From positions 186,001-250,000 of the forward strand of contig NZ_OAOD01000002.1 in assembly GCF_900205925.1 (NCBI RefSeq): a stretch of DNA of 64,000 bases, in the 5' to 3' direction. The stretch is from Clostridium peptidivorans (GTDB taxonomy: Bacteria; Bacillota; Clostridia; Clostridiales; Clostridiaceae). Within the stretch, counting starts at the first letter, position 1; each line of letters starts with the position of its first letter. The position numbers and the translations under genes were made by a program. Below the pieces are notes generated by a model that did not search any database, was not told the DNA's origin, and worked only from the letters and a program-made list of their open reading frames with translations. Of this stretch, positions 17,121-26,794 are shown piece by piece.

Positions 17121-18119
17121 CTATCTTAAGTAGTCCATAAGTGTTGGTTGTAGTACCTTAGCACTAGTTTGAAGAGCTGCTATATAAACTGTTTGTGCTG
17201 TAGCAAATTGCATAGTTTTTTCAGTTATATCTATGTCCTCAGTTTGAGAAAGTATATCAGTAAGATTTAAGTTTTCGTCTAGGTTCTGTTCCTTAGCACT
17301 TTTCATAGCATTCATTTTCGCTCCTACTTGAGAACGAAGTTTTAATATGTTACCTATTACTGCATCCATATCCGCTAAGTCTTGTCCGGTTAATGCCTCA
17401 TTAGCACCAGATATATTTTCTTCCCAACCACTGCCATCAGATTTTTTAATTTTCCCATCTAGATGTTTTAGTTTGCTTTCCAATATACTTATTACATCTT
17501 GAGGATTTCCTTTTCCATCGTTAAATTGTAAAATTTCTGTAGCTGTAACATTATATTCAACTGTAACTCCTTGAGATATTTCTGTAACGAGTCTTTCTTT
17601 CATAATATCTTCAGGAACAGTTAAATTTGAACCATCTGCAGCTTTATAAGTTATAATATTATTATTTCCTTCTTCTTTTATTCCTACAGGTTTTGAGGTT
17701 CCTCTAGTTCCACCAAATACGTATTTCCCATCAAAACTTGAATTTAATGTTTGAGATATATTGCTTATAACTCCGTTAATCTCATCCTTTATCTTTTGTC
17801 TTTCATCACTTCCATAAGTAGCATTACCGGATGAAACCATAAGTTCTCTTATTCTTTGAAATTGGCTACCTAATTGCTTTAATCCTGTGTCTGTTTGATC
17901 AAGCCAATTTATAGTGTCTTTTATATTTTCGTTATACTGCTTATTTGAACTTATATCAGTATGCATCTGCATAGCCCTTGCTGCCTTAAAAGGATCATCT
18001 GAAGGTCTTCTAATTTCCTTACCTGAGCTAAGCTGGCCTTGAAGTGTCTTTAAGTTTTGTAAATTATTCTGCATGTCATATAAAAAATTATTAGAAAGCA
18101 TTTTGTTTGTTACACGCAC
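17121..18119 (-). CDS. flgL: Flagellar hook-associated protein 3
   Basis: Junction protein between hook and filament, 332 aa. GTG start behind CAGGAGGAATATAAA. The N-terminus MRVTNKMLSNNFLYDMQNNL...SSGKEIRRPSDDPF and the C-terminal flagellin-like helix (LNLTDILSQTEDIDITEKTMQFATAQTVYIAALQ, ending QPTLMDYLR) are typical; the sequence around 125-210 is the variable middle. It lies 44 bp after flgK. Confidence 0.95.
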   Translation of the reverse strand: MRVTNKMLSNNFLYDMQNNLQNLKTLQGQLSSGKEIRRPSDDPFKAARAMQMHTDISSNKQYNENIKDTINWLDQTDTGLKQLGSQFQRIRELMVSSGNATYGSDERQKIKDEINGVISNISQTLNSSFDGKYVFGGTRGTSKPVGIKEEGNNNIITYKAADGSNLTVPEDIMKERLVTEISQGVTVEYNVTATEILQFNDGKGNPQDVISILESKLKHLDGKIKKSDGSGWEENISGANEALTGQDLADMDAVIGNILKLRSQVGAKMNAMKSAKEQNLDENLNLTDILSQTEDIDITEKTMQFATAQTVYIAALQTSAKVLQPTLMDYLR

Positions 18120-18163
18120 TTTATATTCCTCCTGACTTGTTTATAATAACTGTTAATTTTTTA

Positions 18164-19957
18164 TTATCGCTTTAAGCCATTAATTACAACATCAAGTAAT
18201 TCATCAACTGTTGCTATTATTTTTGAGTTTGCTTGGTAGGAATGCTGATATTGTACTAAATTTGCCATTTCTTCATCTAATAATACTCCTGATACAGATG
18301 CTCTTGATTCTTCGAAACTTTGCAAACGTATAAATTGGTTTTGAACCACTCTTTTTGCCTGCTGAGTTTGTACACCCAATGCATCCACTACATCTTTAAA
18401 ATAATTATTTACCTTCATTCCGCTAGTTTTACCATTTATAGTTTGTATTCCATAATCATTTGGTGGTAGTAGTCCACCACATAAATCCCTTATAAAGCTT
18501 TTCCTATCTGTATTCTCTGTTATCTTTTGAACTTCCATAAGTTTATCCATAAGCTGAGCAATTTCTATTGCTCTTGTTCCGTCATTTTCTCCGCCGCCGT
18601 CTTTTCCTGTTTTTATAAGCATAACGTTATCCATTATTTCCTTATTAATGCTTATATTTCCTGCGGTAATTTCTGCTTCTCCAGCCCCAGTAGGATTATC
18701 TTTATTTACAAAGAAAAGACAAGTATCTGAAGCTGCATCATCTGTTTGTCCATGTATTGCATTTACAGAATACGCTATAGACTTAGCTAATTTATTTAAC
18801 TGATCTACATACTTATCTACATCCTGTTGTACAGACATATACCCCTTAAGCCCTCCAGAAGATGGAGTAAATTTAACCATACTTGCTGTATTTGGATATG
18901 TTGGAGGATTTCCCGCTGTAGGGTCTTGAGTTTGTCCATTACTATCTAGTAAATTACCTTCCTTATCTGTCCATACCACTCTACATTGATCCAGCTCCAT
19001 AAATTTTTCCTTAGATAAACTTACGTTTTTAATTTCTACTCTATTTTCATTACTAGTCATGTCTCCATTTTTATAATATTCAATATTATATGTAGGATCT
19101 CCAGCTGCATCTAAAACAGGCTTTCCATCTGCACCTAAAACAGGTTCTATATTACTTACATAAGCTAGACGGGCTACATCATCCGGATTTATATCCTGAA
19201 TTAAATTTATTCCGCCTGGAGTATTAGCATTTGTGTCACCCTCTGTACTTACATTTATTCCATTAAACCTCTTTTTATCTATGGTTATTCCAAATTTTGA
19301 GCTAAGTTCATCTAATAATAAATCTCTTTTATCCATTAAGTCATTAGGATTATTTTTTGCCACACTTACTTGAATTATTCCTTGATTTAACTGGCCTATT
19401 TGGTCTAATATTTTATTTGCATCAAATACCGTTTGCTTTATAAGATCTTGAGCATTTTTCTTTACATTTCCAATTTTATTATATATATGATTCAACTCAT
19501 TTGTTAGCGCCTTTGATTGCTCAACTACTACAGTTCTTGCATTGGAAGTTTCACTTTGCTTTGAAAGTTCATGCCATGAACCGAAAAATTTACTTATAAG
19601 ACTTGATAAACCCGTATCGCTTGGTTCATTAAAAACTCCTTCTATTTCACTTAAGAATTTATCCCTTCCTGAATACCATCCATCAATTCCAAGTTCTTCA
19701 CGTACTTGATAATCAAGAAATGTATCTCTTATTCTTGTAATTTGAGATACTTCTACTCCTGTACCTACCTGTCCTGCTTCTGCAGAGCCATTAAATGATG
19801 GATTAGTGTAAGGTCTTGTAGTTTGAAGTTCTGCTCTTTGTCTTGAATACCCTGGTGTCTCTGCATTTGCTATATTATGAGATATGGTGTTTATAACCTT
19901 TTGATTTGAAAATAAACCAGACTTTCCTATATTTAAAGTACCAAATAATCCTGACAA
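18164..19957 (-). CDS. flgK: Flagellar hook-associated protein 1
   Basis: First hook-filament junction protein, 597 aa. TTG start with GGGGGAAAAGAA before it. The N-terminus MSGLFGTLNIGKSGLFSNQ, then the INTISHNIANAETPGYSRQ rod/hook signature and YQVREE, mark FlgK; the C-terminus ends DEEMANLVQYQHSYQANSKIIATVDELLDVVINGL. Length is within the usual range. The predicted sigma-28 promoter before flgM would serve it. Confidence 0.95.
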   Translation of the reverse strand: MSGLFGTLNIGKSGLFSNQKVINTISHNIANAETPGYSRQRAELQTTRPYTNPSFNGSAEAGQVGTGVEVSQITRIRDTFLDYQVREELGIDGWYSGRDKFLSEIEGVFNEPSDTGLSSLISKFFGSWHELSKQSETSNARTVVVEQSKALTNELNHIYNKIGNVKKNAQDLIKQTVFDANKILDQIGQLNQGIIQVSVAKNNPNDLMDKRDLLLDELSSKFGITIDKKRFNGINVSTEGDTNANTPGGINLIQDINPDDVARLAYVSNIEPVLGADGKPVLDAAGDPTYNIEYYKNGDMTSNENRVEIKNVSLSKEKFMELDQCRVVWTDKEGNLLDSNGQTQDPTAGNPPTYPNTASMVKFTPSSGGLKGYMSVQQDVDKYVDQLNKLAKSIAYSVNAIHGQTDDAASDTCLFFVNKDNPTGAGEAEITAGNISINKEIMDNVMLIKTGKDGGGENDGTRAIEIAQLMDKLMEVQKITENTDRKSFIRDLCGGLLPPNDYGIQTINGKTSGMKVNNYFKDVVDALGVQTQQAKRVVQNQFIRLQSFEESRASVSGVLLDEEMANLVQYQHSYQANSKIIATVDELLDVVINGLKR

Positions 19958-19997
19958 TTCTTTTCCCCCTTCACATCAGATAGTAATTAACCATTAT

Positions 19998-20402
19998 TTA
20001 TTTCCTCATTTTCCCATAGACTCCATAAGTTTTTGCACTTCTATCTGGGTTTATATATTGAAGCATTTTGTTTGTATATCTTAAACCTTGCTTTATTAAT
20101 AGCTCATTTGTACTTTTTTGAAGCTCTAGTGCATGTAAAAGCTTTTTTACTTCTCTATATTCACCTTCAAGCTCCCCGTCACCAAGTTCTTCGACTATTT
20201 TGCTCATATCTTCACCGCTGGTTATGTTTCTTCTTTCCATTTCAATCTTTGCAATCTCTTTTAATGAGTCATTTATATCTCTAACTATACTGTCCATATT
20301 AAATACGTCATTTTTAACCACAAATTCATGCTGCTTTTCAAGTTTCACTAGCAGTGATTCCAAGGCCATTTTTTCATTTATAACAACTGACTTTAAATTC
20401 AT
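19998..20402 (-). CDS. flgN: FlgN-family export chaperone
   Basis: 134 aa, helical, MNLKSVVINEKMALESLLVKL, with coiled-coil heptads through the middle and a C-terminal part ending SAKTYGVYGKMRK. FlgN chaperones FlgK and FlgL, which are encoded immediately downstream. RBS AAGGAGGAGCT precedes the ATG. Sequence motifs in this family are weak; order (flgM-flgN-flgK) supports the call. Confidence 0.87.
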   Translation of the reverse strand: MNLKSVVINEKMALESLLVKLEKQHEFVVKNDVFNMDSIVRDINDSLKEIAKIEMERRNITSGEDMSKIVEELGDGELEGEYREVKKLLHALELQKSTNELLIKQGLRYTNKMLQYINPDRSAKTYGVYGKMRK

Positions 20403-20484
20403 AGCTCCTCCTTAAATTAGATAATAATTACTAGATAATAGATTGAAAGTTTACTTTTGTAAACTTTCCTATACTTGTTAGTTA

Positions 20485-20772
20485 TTATTTTTTAATTGAA
20501 TTTTTTATTTCATCAATTAAACTTTGAGCTATAAGCTTTGAGTCTCTATTATAAATACCTTTTGATATTTCTTCTTTTATTTTTTCTACTTTTTGCGAAG
20601 AGTTTACGAGTTCTCCATTTGTAGAATATGCACTCAGGCTTTTTCCTAAAGAAGAAATTTGTATAGAATCTTTTTCCTTAATCTTACCTTTCAATTCTTT
20701 ATCTTCTATATTTTTCTTATTATTATAAAGACTTATAATTTTGCCTGCATTATTCAATCCTCCAACACGCAC
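20485..20772 (-). CDS. flgM: Anti-sigma-28 factor FlgM
   Basis: 95 aa. GTG start behind AAGGAGGGTTCAAAA. The N-terminal half is polar and probably disordered; the C-terminal half holds the sigma-binding region (VEKIKEEISKGIYNRDSKLIAQSLIDEI) typical of FlgM. It holds sigma-28 inactive until the hook is complete. It is the first gene of the flgMN-flgKL-fliW-csrA-flaG-fliSD transcription unit. Confidence 0.9.
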   Translation of the reverse strand: MRVGGLNNAGKIISLYNNKKNIEDKELKGKIKEKDSIQISSLGKSLSAYSTNGELVNSSQKVEKIKEEISKGIYNRDSKLIAQSLIDEIKNSIKK

Positions 20773-20931
20773 TTTTGAACCCTCCTTTTTTTATTAATTG
20801 CTGGTCACCAATTGATATTTATTAGTATTCTACTATATTCTAAACAATTATTCATCGCTAATTATATCACATATATTTGTCTTGACTTTTCCCAATTGAT
20901 TCCAAAGTGTCCTAGCCTACCCTTATGTATA

Positions 20932-20958
20932 TTATCGAACACTGTGTAGACTTATTTA
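20932..20958 (-). promoter_or_regulatory. Sigma-28 promoter of the flgM operon
   Basis: Minus strand TAAA-N15-TTCGATAA, 159 bp upstream of flgM, directly after the terminator of the che-fliMY operon. It means that FlgM, FliW and CsrA are made under the sigma factor they help to control. Confidence 0.75.
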
Positions 20959-20960
20959 GT

Positions 20961-20993
20961 TAAAAAAATAAAAAAACCTTGTTAAAACAAGGC
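20961..20993 (-). terminator. Terminator of the che-fliM-fliY operon
   Basis: Minus strand stem CCTTGTT/AACAAGG followed by seven T, about 10 bp after the fliY stop. Confidence 0.88.
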
Positions 20994-21001
20994 TTTCTTA
21001 T

Positions 21002-22204
21002 CTATTTTCCAAGACTTCTAATCTTTTCTTCATTACTTACAATACTTGTAATTCTTACTCCAAAGTTCTCATCTATTACAACTACTTCGCCGTAAGCTAC
21101 ACGTTTACCATTTACTAAAACCTCTACTGGCTCTTCTGCAAGTTTATCTAGTTCTACTAAGGAACCTGTTGCTAAATTTAAAATATCCCTTATATTCATT
21201 TTAGTCCTTCCAAGTACTACAGATACTTCTAAAGGCACGTCCATTATAAGATCAATGTTCTTAGGCAGCGCTCCCCCGCGCCTTGTCTGCTCTTGTAAAG
21301 GTTGAAAAGTAGCCTGATGAACTTCTACAGGTTTTTCATAACTCATCATAGCTGCTTCACAGTTACTAGGTTGAGTATATGTACTTTCTTGATGCATATT
21401 GTAATTATTGTTATTCGTTTTATCTTGAGTGCTAGAAGTTTCTACTTCTTTATGATGCTCAATAATAATTTCTTCTTTTTTATTTTGTTCTATAGTTTCT
21501 TCCTGTCCAAGCATTATGGATACTATTTTCTTTGCAGTTGTAATAGGTAAAAGCTGCATTATGCTGCTATCAACAAGATCTCCTATAGTCAATCTAAAAG
21601 ATATTTTAACTATGGGCTCTGATTCCTCTATATTATTTGAAAGAGGCTCTGCAAAGTTTTCCCATAACTTTGATTCAGGTGGAGATATATTTACTTCCCT
21701 TGAAAACATAGTTGCCATAGAAGTAGCTGCAGAACCTATCATTTGATTCATAGCTTCTGATACAGCGCTAAGCTCTAATTCTGAAAGTTCTGTATTTTGT
21801 TTTTCTATAACGCCACTCCCACCCATCATAAGATTAGCAATTACATAAGTATCTGTAATCTTCATAAGGAGTAGGTTTTCTCCAGTAATGCCACTTGTGA
21901 ATTTAACTTCTAAAGCCAAGTTAGGAACTTCAAAAGTAGTTTTAAGCTCCTCTAATGTAGTTAAACTAACTACAGGAGTTGTTATATTCACCTTTTGATT
22001 CAATATTTGAGATAATGCAGTAGATGCAGATCCCATGGATATGTTTCCTATTTCCCCTAAAATATCCTTTTCTACTTCTGTAAATATATTACCCGCTTCT
22101 TCATTATTACTTTCTTTAGTAGAATCACTTTCATCTGGAAGATTACTTAATTCCCCATTTAACAGTGCATTTATTTCTTCTTGTGAAAGAAAGTCGTTAC
22201 TCAT
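21002..22204 (-). CDS. fliY: Flagellar motor switch phosphatase FliY
   Basis: C-ring protein that also dephosphorylates CheY-P. 400 aa from MSNDFLSQEEINALLNG (CheY-binding N-terminus); ATG at 22202-22204, overlapping the fliM end by 8 bp. The CheC-like middle has two phosphatase motifs (DILGEIGNISMGSASTALS and SAVSEAMNQMIGSAATSMA). A Gln/Asn-rich linker (about 245-315) leads to the C-terminal FliN/SpoA domain (LDVPLEVSVVLGRTKMNIRDIL). An in-frame ATG four codons upstream has no better ribosome site. Confidence 0.95.
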   Translation of the reverse strand: MSNDFLSQEEINALLNGELSNLPDESDSTKESNNEEAGNIFTEVEKDILGEIGNISMGSASTALSQILNQKVNITTPVVSLTTLEELKTTFEVPNLALEVKFTSGITGENLLLMKITDTYVIANLMMGGSGVIEKQNTELSELELSAVSEAMNQMIGSAATSMATMFSREVNISPPESKLWENFAEPLSNNIEESEPIVKISFRLTIGDLVDSSIMQLLPITTAKKIVSIMLGQEETIEQNKKEEIIIEHHKEVETSSTQDKTNNNNYNMHQESTYTQPSNCEAAMMSYEKPVEVHQATFQPLQEQTRRGGALPKNIDLIMDVPLEVSVVLGRTKMNIRDILNLATGSLVELDKLAEEPVEVLVNGKRVAYGEVVVIDENFGVRITSIVSNEEKIRSLGK

Positions 22205-23192
22205 CTTTTTCCACATCCTTATCTATAATATCTAATATCTGTATTCCCATCTTCCTTCCAATAGTACCTGGTTTAGCATAGGCATATTCTTCATCACCTA
22301 CCATAACAGTTACTGTTGAATTTGTTTGCTCTTTTAAAGTTAACACATCTCCTACACTAATTCTTAAGAAGTCTTCTACGGTTATAGCAGTTTTTCCAAT
22401 TAAAATTGAAACATCGGTTTCAACTATATCCATTCTCTTTCTTATCTTTTCTCTTGATTGAGATAAAATTTCCTCATCATTATCCTGAAACCAATACTGT
22501 ACTATTAATTTATCTAATATCTTTTCAATACTTAAATATGGAATACACATATTTATAAAAGTATTGTTTTTCCCCATTTCAACAGAAAATGTTATAAGTG
22601 CTACAGGTTCTGAAGGAGCTAAAGTTTGACTTAAAGCAGGATTGGTTTCCAAGCTTTCTATTTCAGGGTGTACTTCGAGTACATCTTCCCATGCAAGTTT
22701 TAAACTCGATATCATTCCTTCATTTACTTTTTTTATTATATTTTTATCTATATCTGTAAATTCTCTTACCTTATATTTTCCATGTCCTGTTCCTCCTAAG
22801 AGCACATCCGTTACTTCAAATACAAATTGAGGATTTGCTTCAAATAAAATAGTGGTACTTAAAGGAGGCATTTTAAATACTGTTAGCATAGTTGGATTTG
22901 GAATGGAATGTATAAATTCTTCATATGTTATTTGTTCTATTGTTTCAATTTTAACTTTAACATTTGCTCTTAATTGGGCTGTCAAATAATTAGATATTAT
23001 TCTAGCATAATTATCGTGTATAAGTTCCAATGTCCTCATATGATCCTTAGAAAATTTTTGAGGACTCTTAAAATCATATGGTTTTATCTTTTGTTTTTCT
23101 TCTTCTTTATTTACTTCCTCGGGATTTAATTCTCCCGTAGACAAGGCATTTAAAAGGGCATCTATTTCACTTTGTGATAAAACTTCTGCCAT
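22197..23192 (-). CDS. fliM: Flagellar motor switch protein FliM
   Basis: 331 aa. The N-terminal CheY-P-binding peptide MAEVLSQSEIDALLNAL is followed by the CheC-like FliM middle domain (about 45-230, TLELIHDNYARIISNYL...) and a C-terminal SpoA domain (ETDVSILIGKTAITVEDFLRISVGDVL). Length is normal. It is 19 bp after cheW and overlaps fliY, so the switch proteins are made with the chemotaxis proteins. Confidence 0.96.
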   Translation of the reverse strand: MAEVLSQSEIDALLNALSTGELNPEEVNKEEEKQKIKPYDFKSPQKFSKDHMRTLELIHDNYARIISNYLTAQLRANVKVKIETIEQITYEEFIHSIPNPTMLTVFKMPPLSTTILFEANPQFVFEVTDVLLGGTGHGKYKVREFTDIDKNIIKKVNEGMISSLKLAWEDVLEVHPEIESLETNPALSQTLAPSEPVALITFSVEMGKNNTFINMCIPYLSIEKILDKLIVQYWFQDNDEEILSQSREKIRKRMDIVETDVSILIGKTAITVEDFLRISVGDVLTLKEQTNSTVTVMVGDEEYAYAKPGTIGRKMGIQILDIIDKDVEKDE

Positions 23193-23211
23193 TTGCTCCC
23201 CTCATTTCCTG

Positions 23212-23613
23212 CTAGTTTGCTAGGAGTTTATCTATATCAATTAAAGTTACTATTCTATCTTTGAAATTTATAACTCCCTTTACGTATAATTCCATTTGTT
23301 CATCTTCAACTCTTTCTATAATATCTTCATCTATTTCAAGTACTTCATCTACTTTATCTACTACAATTCCAACTAACTCTTCTTCCATATGAAGTATTAT
23401 AATATTATTTTGAGTTGTGTCTATTTTTTGTAAATTTAATATAAGATTTATATCTAAAAGCGATATTACATTCCCTCTTAAATTTATGAGTCCTTTTATA
23501 TATGATGGTGCATTAGGAACCTTCGTTATTTCCATCATATCATTTATTCCTTGAACTCTTGCAGTTTCCACTGCAAACTGTTCATTGCTTAAAGTAAATA
23601 TTACAACCTGCAC
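23212..23613 (-). CDS. cheW: Chemotaxis coupling protein CheW (first copy)
   Basis: Links receptors to CheA. 133 aa single CheW domain, GTG start behind GGGGGTGTTTTTACA. The conserved FTLSNEQFAVETARVQGI, YIKGLINLRGNVISLLDINL and GIVVDKVDEVLEID segments are present. It is separated from cheY by 121 bp that contain a long hairpin. A second CheW lies at 29409-29864 in the same operon. Confidence 0.94.
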   Translation of the reverse strand: MQVVIFTLSNEQFAVETARVQGINDMMEITKVPNAPSYIKGLINLRGNVISLLDINLILNLQKIDTTQNNIIILHMEEELVGIVVDKVDEVLEIDEDIIERVEDEQMELYVKGVINFKDRIVTLIDIDKLLAN

Positions 23614-23654
23614 TGTAAAAACACCCCCAATGTTACAATTAACAGTTGATGCTC

Positions 23655-23704
23655 AATAGTTTTAGTTGAAATTCAGCTAAAGCTGAATTTCATCCACAAC
23701 TATT
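23655..23704 (-). other. Long intergenic hairpin between cheY and cheW
   Basis: An inverted repeat of about 23 bp per arm, with a perfect core (TGAAATTCAGC / GCTGAATTTCA) and outer AATAGT/ACTATT pairing. No T run follows, so it is not a standard terminator. It may stabilise or process the mRNA between two differently expressed halves of the operon. Confidence 0.6.
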
Positions 23705-23734
23705 AAATATTCATTTTTCACCATTAACTATTAT

Positions 23735-24094
23735 TTATCCTATAACCTTTTTTATTGCTTCAAGAACTCTGTCTGCTTGGAATGGTTTTACTATGAAATC
23801 CTTTGCTCCTGCTTTTATAGCATCCATAACCATTCCTTGTTGTCCCATAGCGGAACACATTATTATTTTTGCATCTGGATCCATTGATTTTATTTCTTTT
23901 ACAGCTTGTATTCCATCCATATCTGGCATGGTTATATCCATAGTTACAACATCTGGTCTTTCTTTTTTATACAGCTCTACTGCCTTTATACCATTATTTG
24001 CTTCACCTATTACTTCAAATCCGTTTTTTTCTAAAATATCCTTTATCATCATTCTCATAAAAGCAGCGTCATCAACGATTAATACTTTAGCCAT
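23735..24094 (-). CDS. cheY: Chemotaxis response regulator CheY
   Basis: 119 aa receiver domain alone. VLIVDDAAFMR carries the acidic pocket, the phospho-acceptor is Asp53 in VVTMDITMPDMDG, the Ser/Thr switch is in IIMCSAMGQQ and the Lys in FIVKPF. It lies 18 bp after cheC. It is phosphorylated by CheA and binds FliM/FliY. Confidence 0.96.
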   Translation of the reverse strand: MAKVLIVDDAAFMRMMIKDILEKNGFEVIGEANNGIKAVELYKKERPDVVTMDITMPDMDGIQAVKEIKSMDPDAKIIMCSAMGQQGMVMDAIKAGAKDFIVKPFQADRVLEAIKKVIG

Positions 24095-24112
24095 TTTAAT
24101 ATTCCCTCCAAT

Positions 24113-24712
24113 TTATATTACTCCTAGTGTATTTAATATTTTTTCTAATGAACCCGGCATTGGTATATAATAAAAGTGTGCATTTATTTCTGATTCTCCC
24201 TCTATAAATGCAGTTTCTATATCTAATACGTATTCATCAAATTGCCCGGATTCTATAAACGTAGTAGATAATATAGCACCTAACATATCATAAGTAAGTG
24301 CTGGTACTGACGGTATTATACTTAAATTAGTGAATCTTCCTATTGCATTCATATAAGTTGCAGAAAGTATATTACCTATTTCGGCCAAAACAGATTCACC
24401 CATTTCGTTTATGTCTTCTCCCATTTGACCTGTTAATGCTTCTATTACATGCATAGCTGTATTTTTTTTAAGCACAAGTAGAATATTTCCTGGAGCATCT
24501 CCAAGCACTCTTATCAATACTCCATATACTATTTCCTCTCCGCTTAAGTTTGAAAATATATCTTCAAAAGATATAATATTTATAGCTGGTACAGACATAT
24601 CTATTTTTTTATTTAGAAGCTGGGATAATGCTGTAGCTGCATTTCCTGCTCCTATATTTCCAACCTCTCGCAGTGCATCTAATTGTAAAGGTGTAAGGTC
24701 CTTATATGACAT
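24113..24712 (-). CDS. cheC: CheY-P phosphatase CheC
   Basis: 199 aa. Both phosphatase motifs are present: LREVGNIGAGNAATALSQLL near the start and ESVLAEIGNILSATYMNAI in the middle (the E-x2-N pattern). CheC works with CheD in firmicute adaptation. RBS AAGGAGGAATTTTT precedes the ATG. The stop is 18 bp from cheY. Confidence 0.94.
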   Translation of the reverse strand: MSYKDLTPLQLDALREVGNIGAGNAATALSQLLNKKIDMSVPAINIISFEDIFSNLSGEEIVYGVLIRVLGDAPGNILLVLKKNTAMHVIEALTGQMGEDINEMGESVLAEIGNILSATYMNAIGRFTNLSIIPSVPALTYDMLGAILSTTFIESGQFDEYVLDIETAFIEGESEINAHFYYIPMPGSLEKILNTLGVI

Positions 24713-24724
24713 AAAAATTCCTCC

Positions 24725-26782
24725 TTAAACTAAGGCTGCTACATCCAAGATAAGAGTTACAAGTCCATCTCCTAGTATTGTTGCACCTATATATTCTTTC
24801 ATACCATGAAGTGTTTTACCTAGAGGTTTTATTACTATTTCTTGCTGTCCAAATAGACTATCCACCATAAGTCCTACATTCTTTTCTCCTACTTTTACAA
24901 TTACTATATATTTCTTTGAATTATCGGATTCATTTAAATGTAGTTTCTTATTAAGTCTTATAAGTGGTATAACATCTTCATTATATATTATAACCTCTTT
25001 ACTATTTGTACTCTTCACTAAATTTTCATTAAAGTCTATAACTCTATCTATATATCCTAGAGATATCGCCATGGTTTCAGTACCTATCTTCACTAAAAGA
25101 GCCTGTATTATTTGAAGCGTTAATGGAAGTTTTATTATAAATGCTGAGCCCTTATTTTTTTCACTAACAACTTCTACAGTACCACCAAGTGATGAGATTT
25201 TTGTCTTAACCACATCCATGCCTACGCCTCTACCTGATATGTCTGTTACCTCTTCATTAGTACTAAATCCTTGAAGGAATATAAGGTTTATTATATCATA
25301 TTCTGACATTCCTTCAGTATTTACACCTATTCTTTCAGCCTTTTCCCTTACCTTGTCTACATTTATTCCCCCACCATTGTCTTCTACCTTTATAACTGCT
25401 TTAGTGCCTTCTTGATATGCTACAAGTTTTATTTTTCCTACTGGATCTTTACCCTTTTTAATTCTTTCTTCTCTTGACTCTACTCCATGATCAGCTGCAT
25501 TTCTTATAAGATGGATTAAAGGTTCTCCTATTTCATCTATAACAGTTCTATCAAGTTCTGTATCTTGACCTTCTATTATAAGTTCCATATCCTTATTTAG
25601 TTCTACTGATAAATCTCTTATCATTCTAGGGAACCTATTAAATACTACATCCAGTGGAAGCATCCTTATCTTCATTACTAAATCTTGAAGGTCAGAGGTG
25701 GTTCTTGCCACCTGCTCTAAGGTCTCATTTAGCTCCACCAGTTTATAATTTAAGCTTATTTGCTCAAGTCTAGTTCTATGAATTACAAGCTCCGATACCA
25801 TATTCATGAACTTATCTAGTCTTTCTAAATCTACTCTTACGGATTGGTGCTGTTTTTTATGAGTTGCTTCCTTATTATTACTTACGCTGTTTTTAGCACT
25901 TGCATTTTCTTTAACGTTTTCTTTTACCTTAGTATCTTTAACTTCTATTGCCTTTTCTTTTACTACTTCTGAAACTTTTGTATCTTCTTCTATTTTTCTA
26001 GCCTTTTCTTTTTGTAAATTCACTTCCTGAATTATTACATTATTTACTTCAGATATACTCATAATAGCATTATATATGTCTTCTTGACTACTACTTGAAA
26101 TATATATCACATCAAATTCAAACTCAAAATTTTCATTTTCAATGTCTTCAGCACCAGGAAGAGATTTTATTACTTCTCCAGCATCTTCTAAACTTTTAAA
26201 TATTAAAAATGCTCTTGCAGATTTGAGCAAAGTATTTTCAGATAAAACTACTTTTATATGATATGCTATATAACCTTTTTCCATAGCTGCTTTAATTACA
26301 TCTATATCATATTCATTTAGCTCTATATTTAACTTATCGTTTAAGGCAAATTCGCTATTACCTTCGCTTTTATTAACTTCTTCACTTAACTCATCTTCTA
26401 TTTCTTTTTCTTTAATGTGTTGAAGTTCGTTCATTATATCGTCTATAAATACTGCCTCTTCTATGTCTTCAGAAATATTATTTACCATACGTTCTAAAGT
26501 ATCTAGACATTTAAATAATACTGTTACTACTTTTTCTGTTACTTTAAGTTCTCCATTTCTAAATTCAGCTAAAACATCTTCCATTTTGTGCGTAAGCTCT
26601 GCCATTTGATTAAATCCCATGGTGGCTGCCATACCTTTTATAGTATGAGCTACTCTAAATATCTCATTCACTTTATCTAAATCCTCAGGCCCCTGTTCTA
26701 GCTGAAGCAGTGATTCATTTAAAGTTTGAAGGTTATCCATAGACTCTTCAAGGAACATGGACATATATTGCGATGTATCCAT
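24725..26782 (-). CDS. cheA: Chemotaxis histidine kinase CheA
   Basis: 685 aa with the full domain set. HPt domain with the phospho-His in RVAHTIKGMAATMGF (about residue 48). CheY/CheB-binding P2 region (about 150-245), then a Lys/Glu-rich linker to 310. Dimerisation P3 (VDLERLDKFMNMVSELVIHR). ATPase P4 with IGEPLIHLIRNAADHGVE, EDNGGGI and GRGVGMDVVK. CheW-like P5 (about 550-685). It is the central signalling enzyme of the operon. Confidence 0.97.
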   Translation of the reverse strand: MDTSQYMSMFLEESMDNLQTLNESLLQLEQGPEDLDKVNEIFRVAHTIKGMAATMGFNQMAELTHKMEDVLAEFRNGELKVTEKVVTVLFKCLDTLERMVNNISEDIEEAVFIDDIMNELQHIKEKEIEDELSEEVNKSEGNSEFALNDKLNIELNEYDIDVIKAAMEKGYIAYHIKVVLSENTLLKSARAFLIFKSLEDAGEVIKSLPGAEDIENENFEFEFDVIYISSSSQEDIYNAIMSISEVNNVIIQEVNLQKEKARKIEEDTKVSEVVKEKAIEVKDTKVKENVKENASAKNSVSNNKEATHKKQHQSVRVDLERLDKFMNMVSELVIHRTRLEQISLNYKLVELNETLEQVARTTSDLQDLVMKIRMLPLDVVFNRFPRMIRDLSVELNKDMELIIEGQDTELDRTVIDEIGEPLIHLIRNAADHGVESREERIKKGKDPVGKIKLVAYQEGTKAVIKVEDNGGGINVDKVREKAERIGVNTEGMSEYDIINLIFLQGFSTNEEVTDISGRGVGMDVVKTKISSLGGTVEVVSEKNKGSAFIIKLPLTLQIIQALLVKIGTETMAISLGYIDRVIDFNENLVKSTNSKEVIIYNEDVIPLIRLNKKLHLNESDNSKKYIVIVKVGEKNVGLMVDSLFGQQEIVIKPLGKTLHGMKEYIGATILGDGLVTLILDVAALV

Positions 26783-26794
26783 TTTACACCCTCC

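Noticed and set aside
18160-18195. Sigma-28-like AGCGATAA before flgL
   Set aside because: The -10 fits but there is no TAAA 14-16 nt upstream, and it lies at the end of flgK within one operon.
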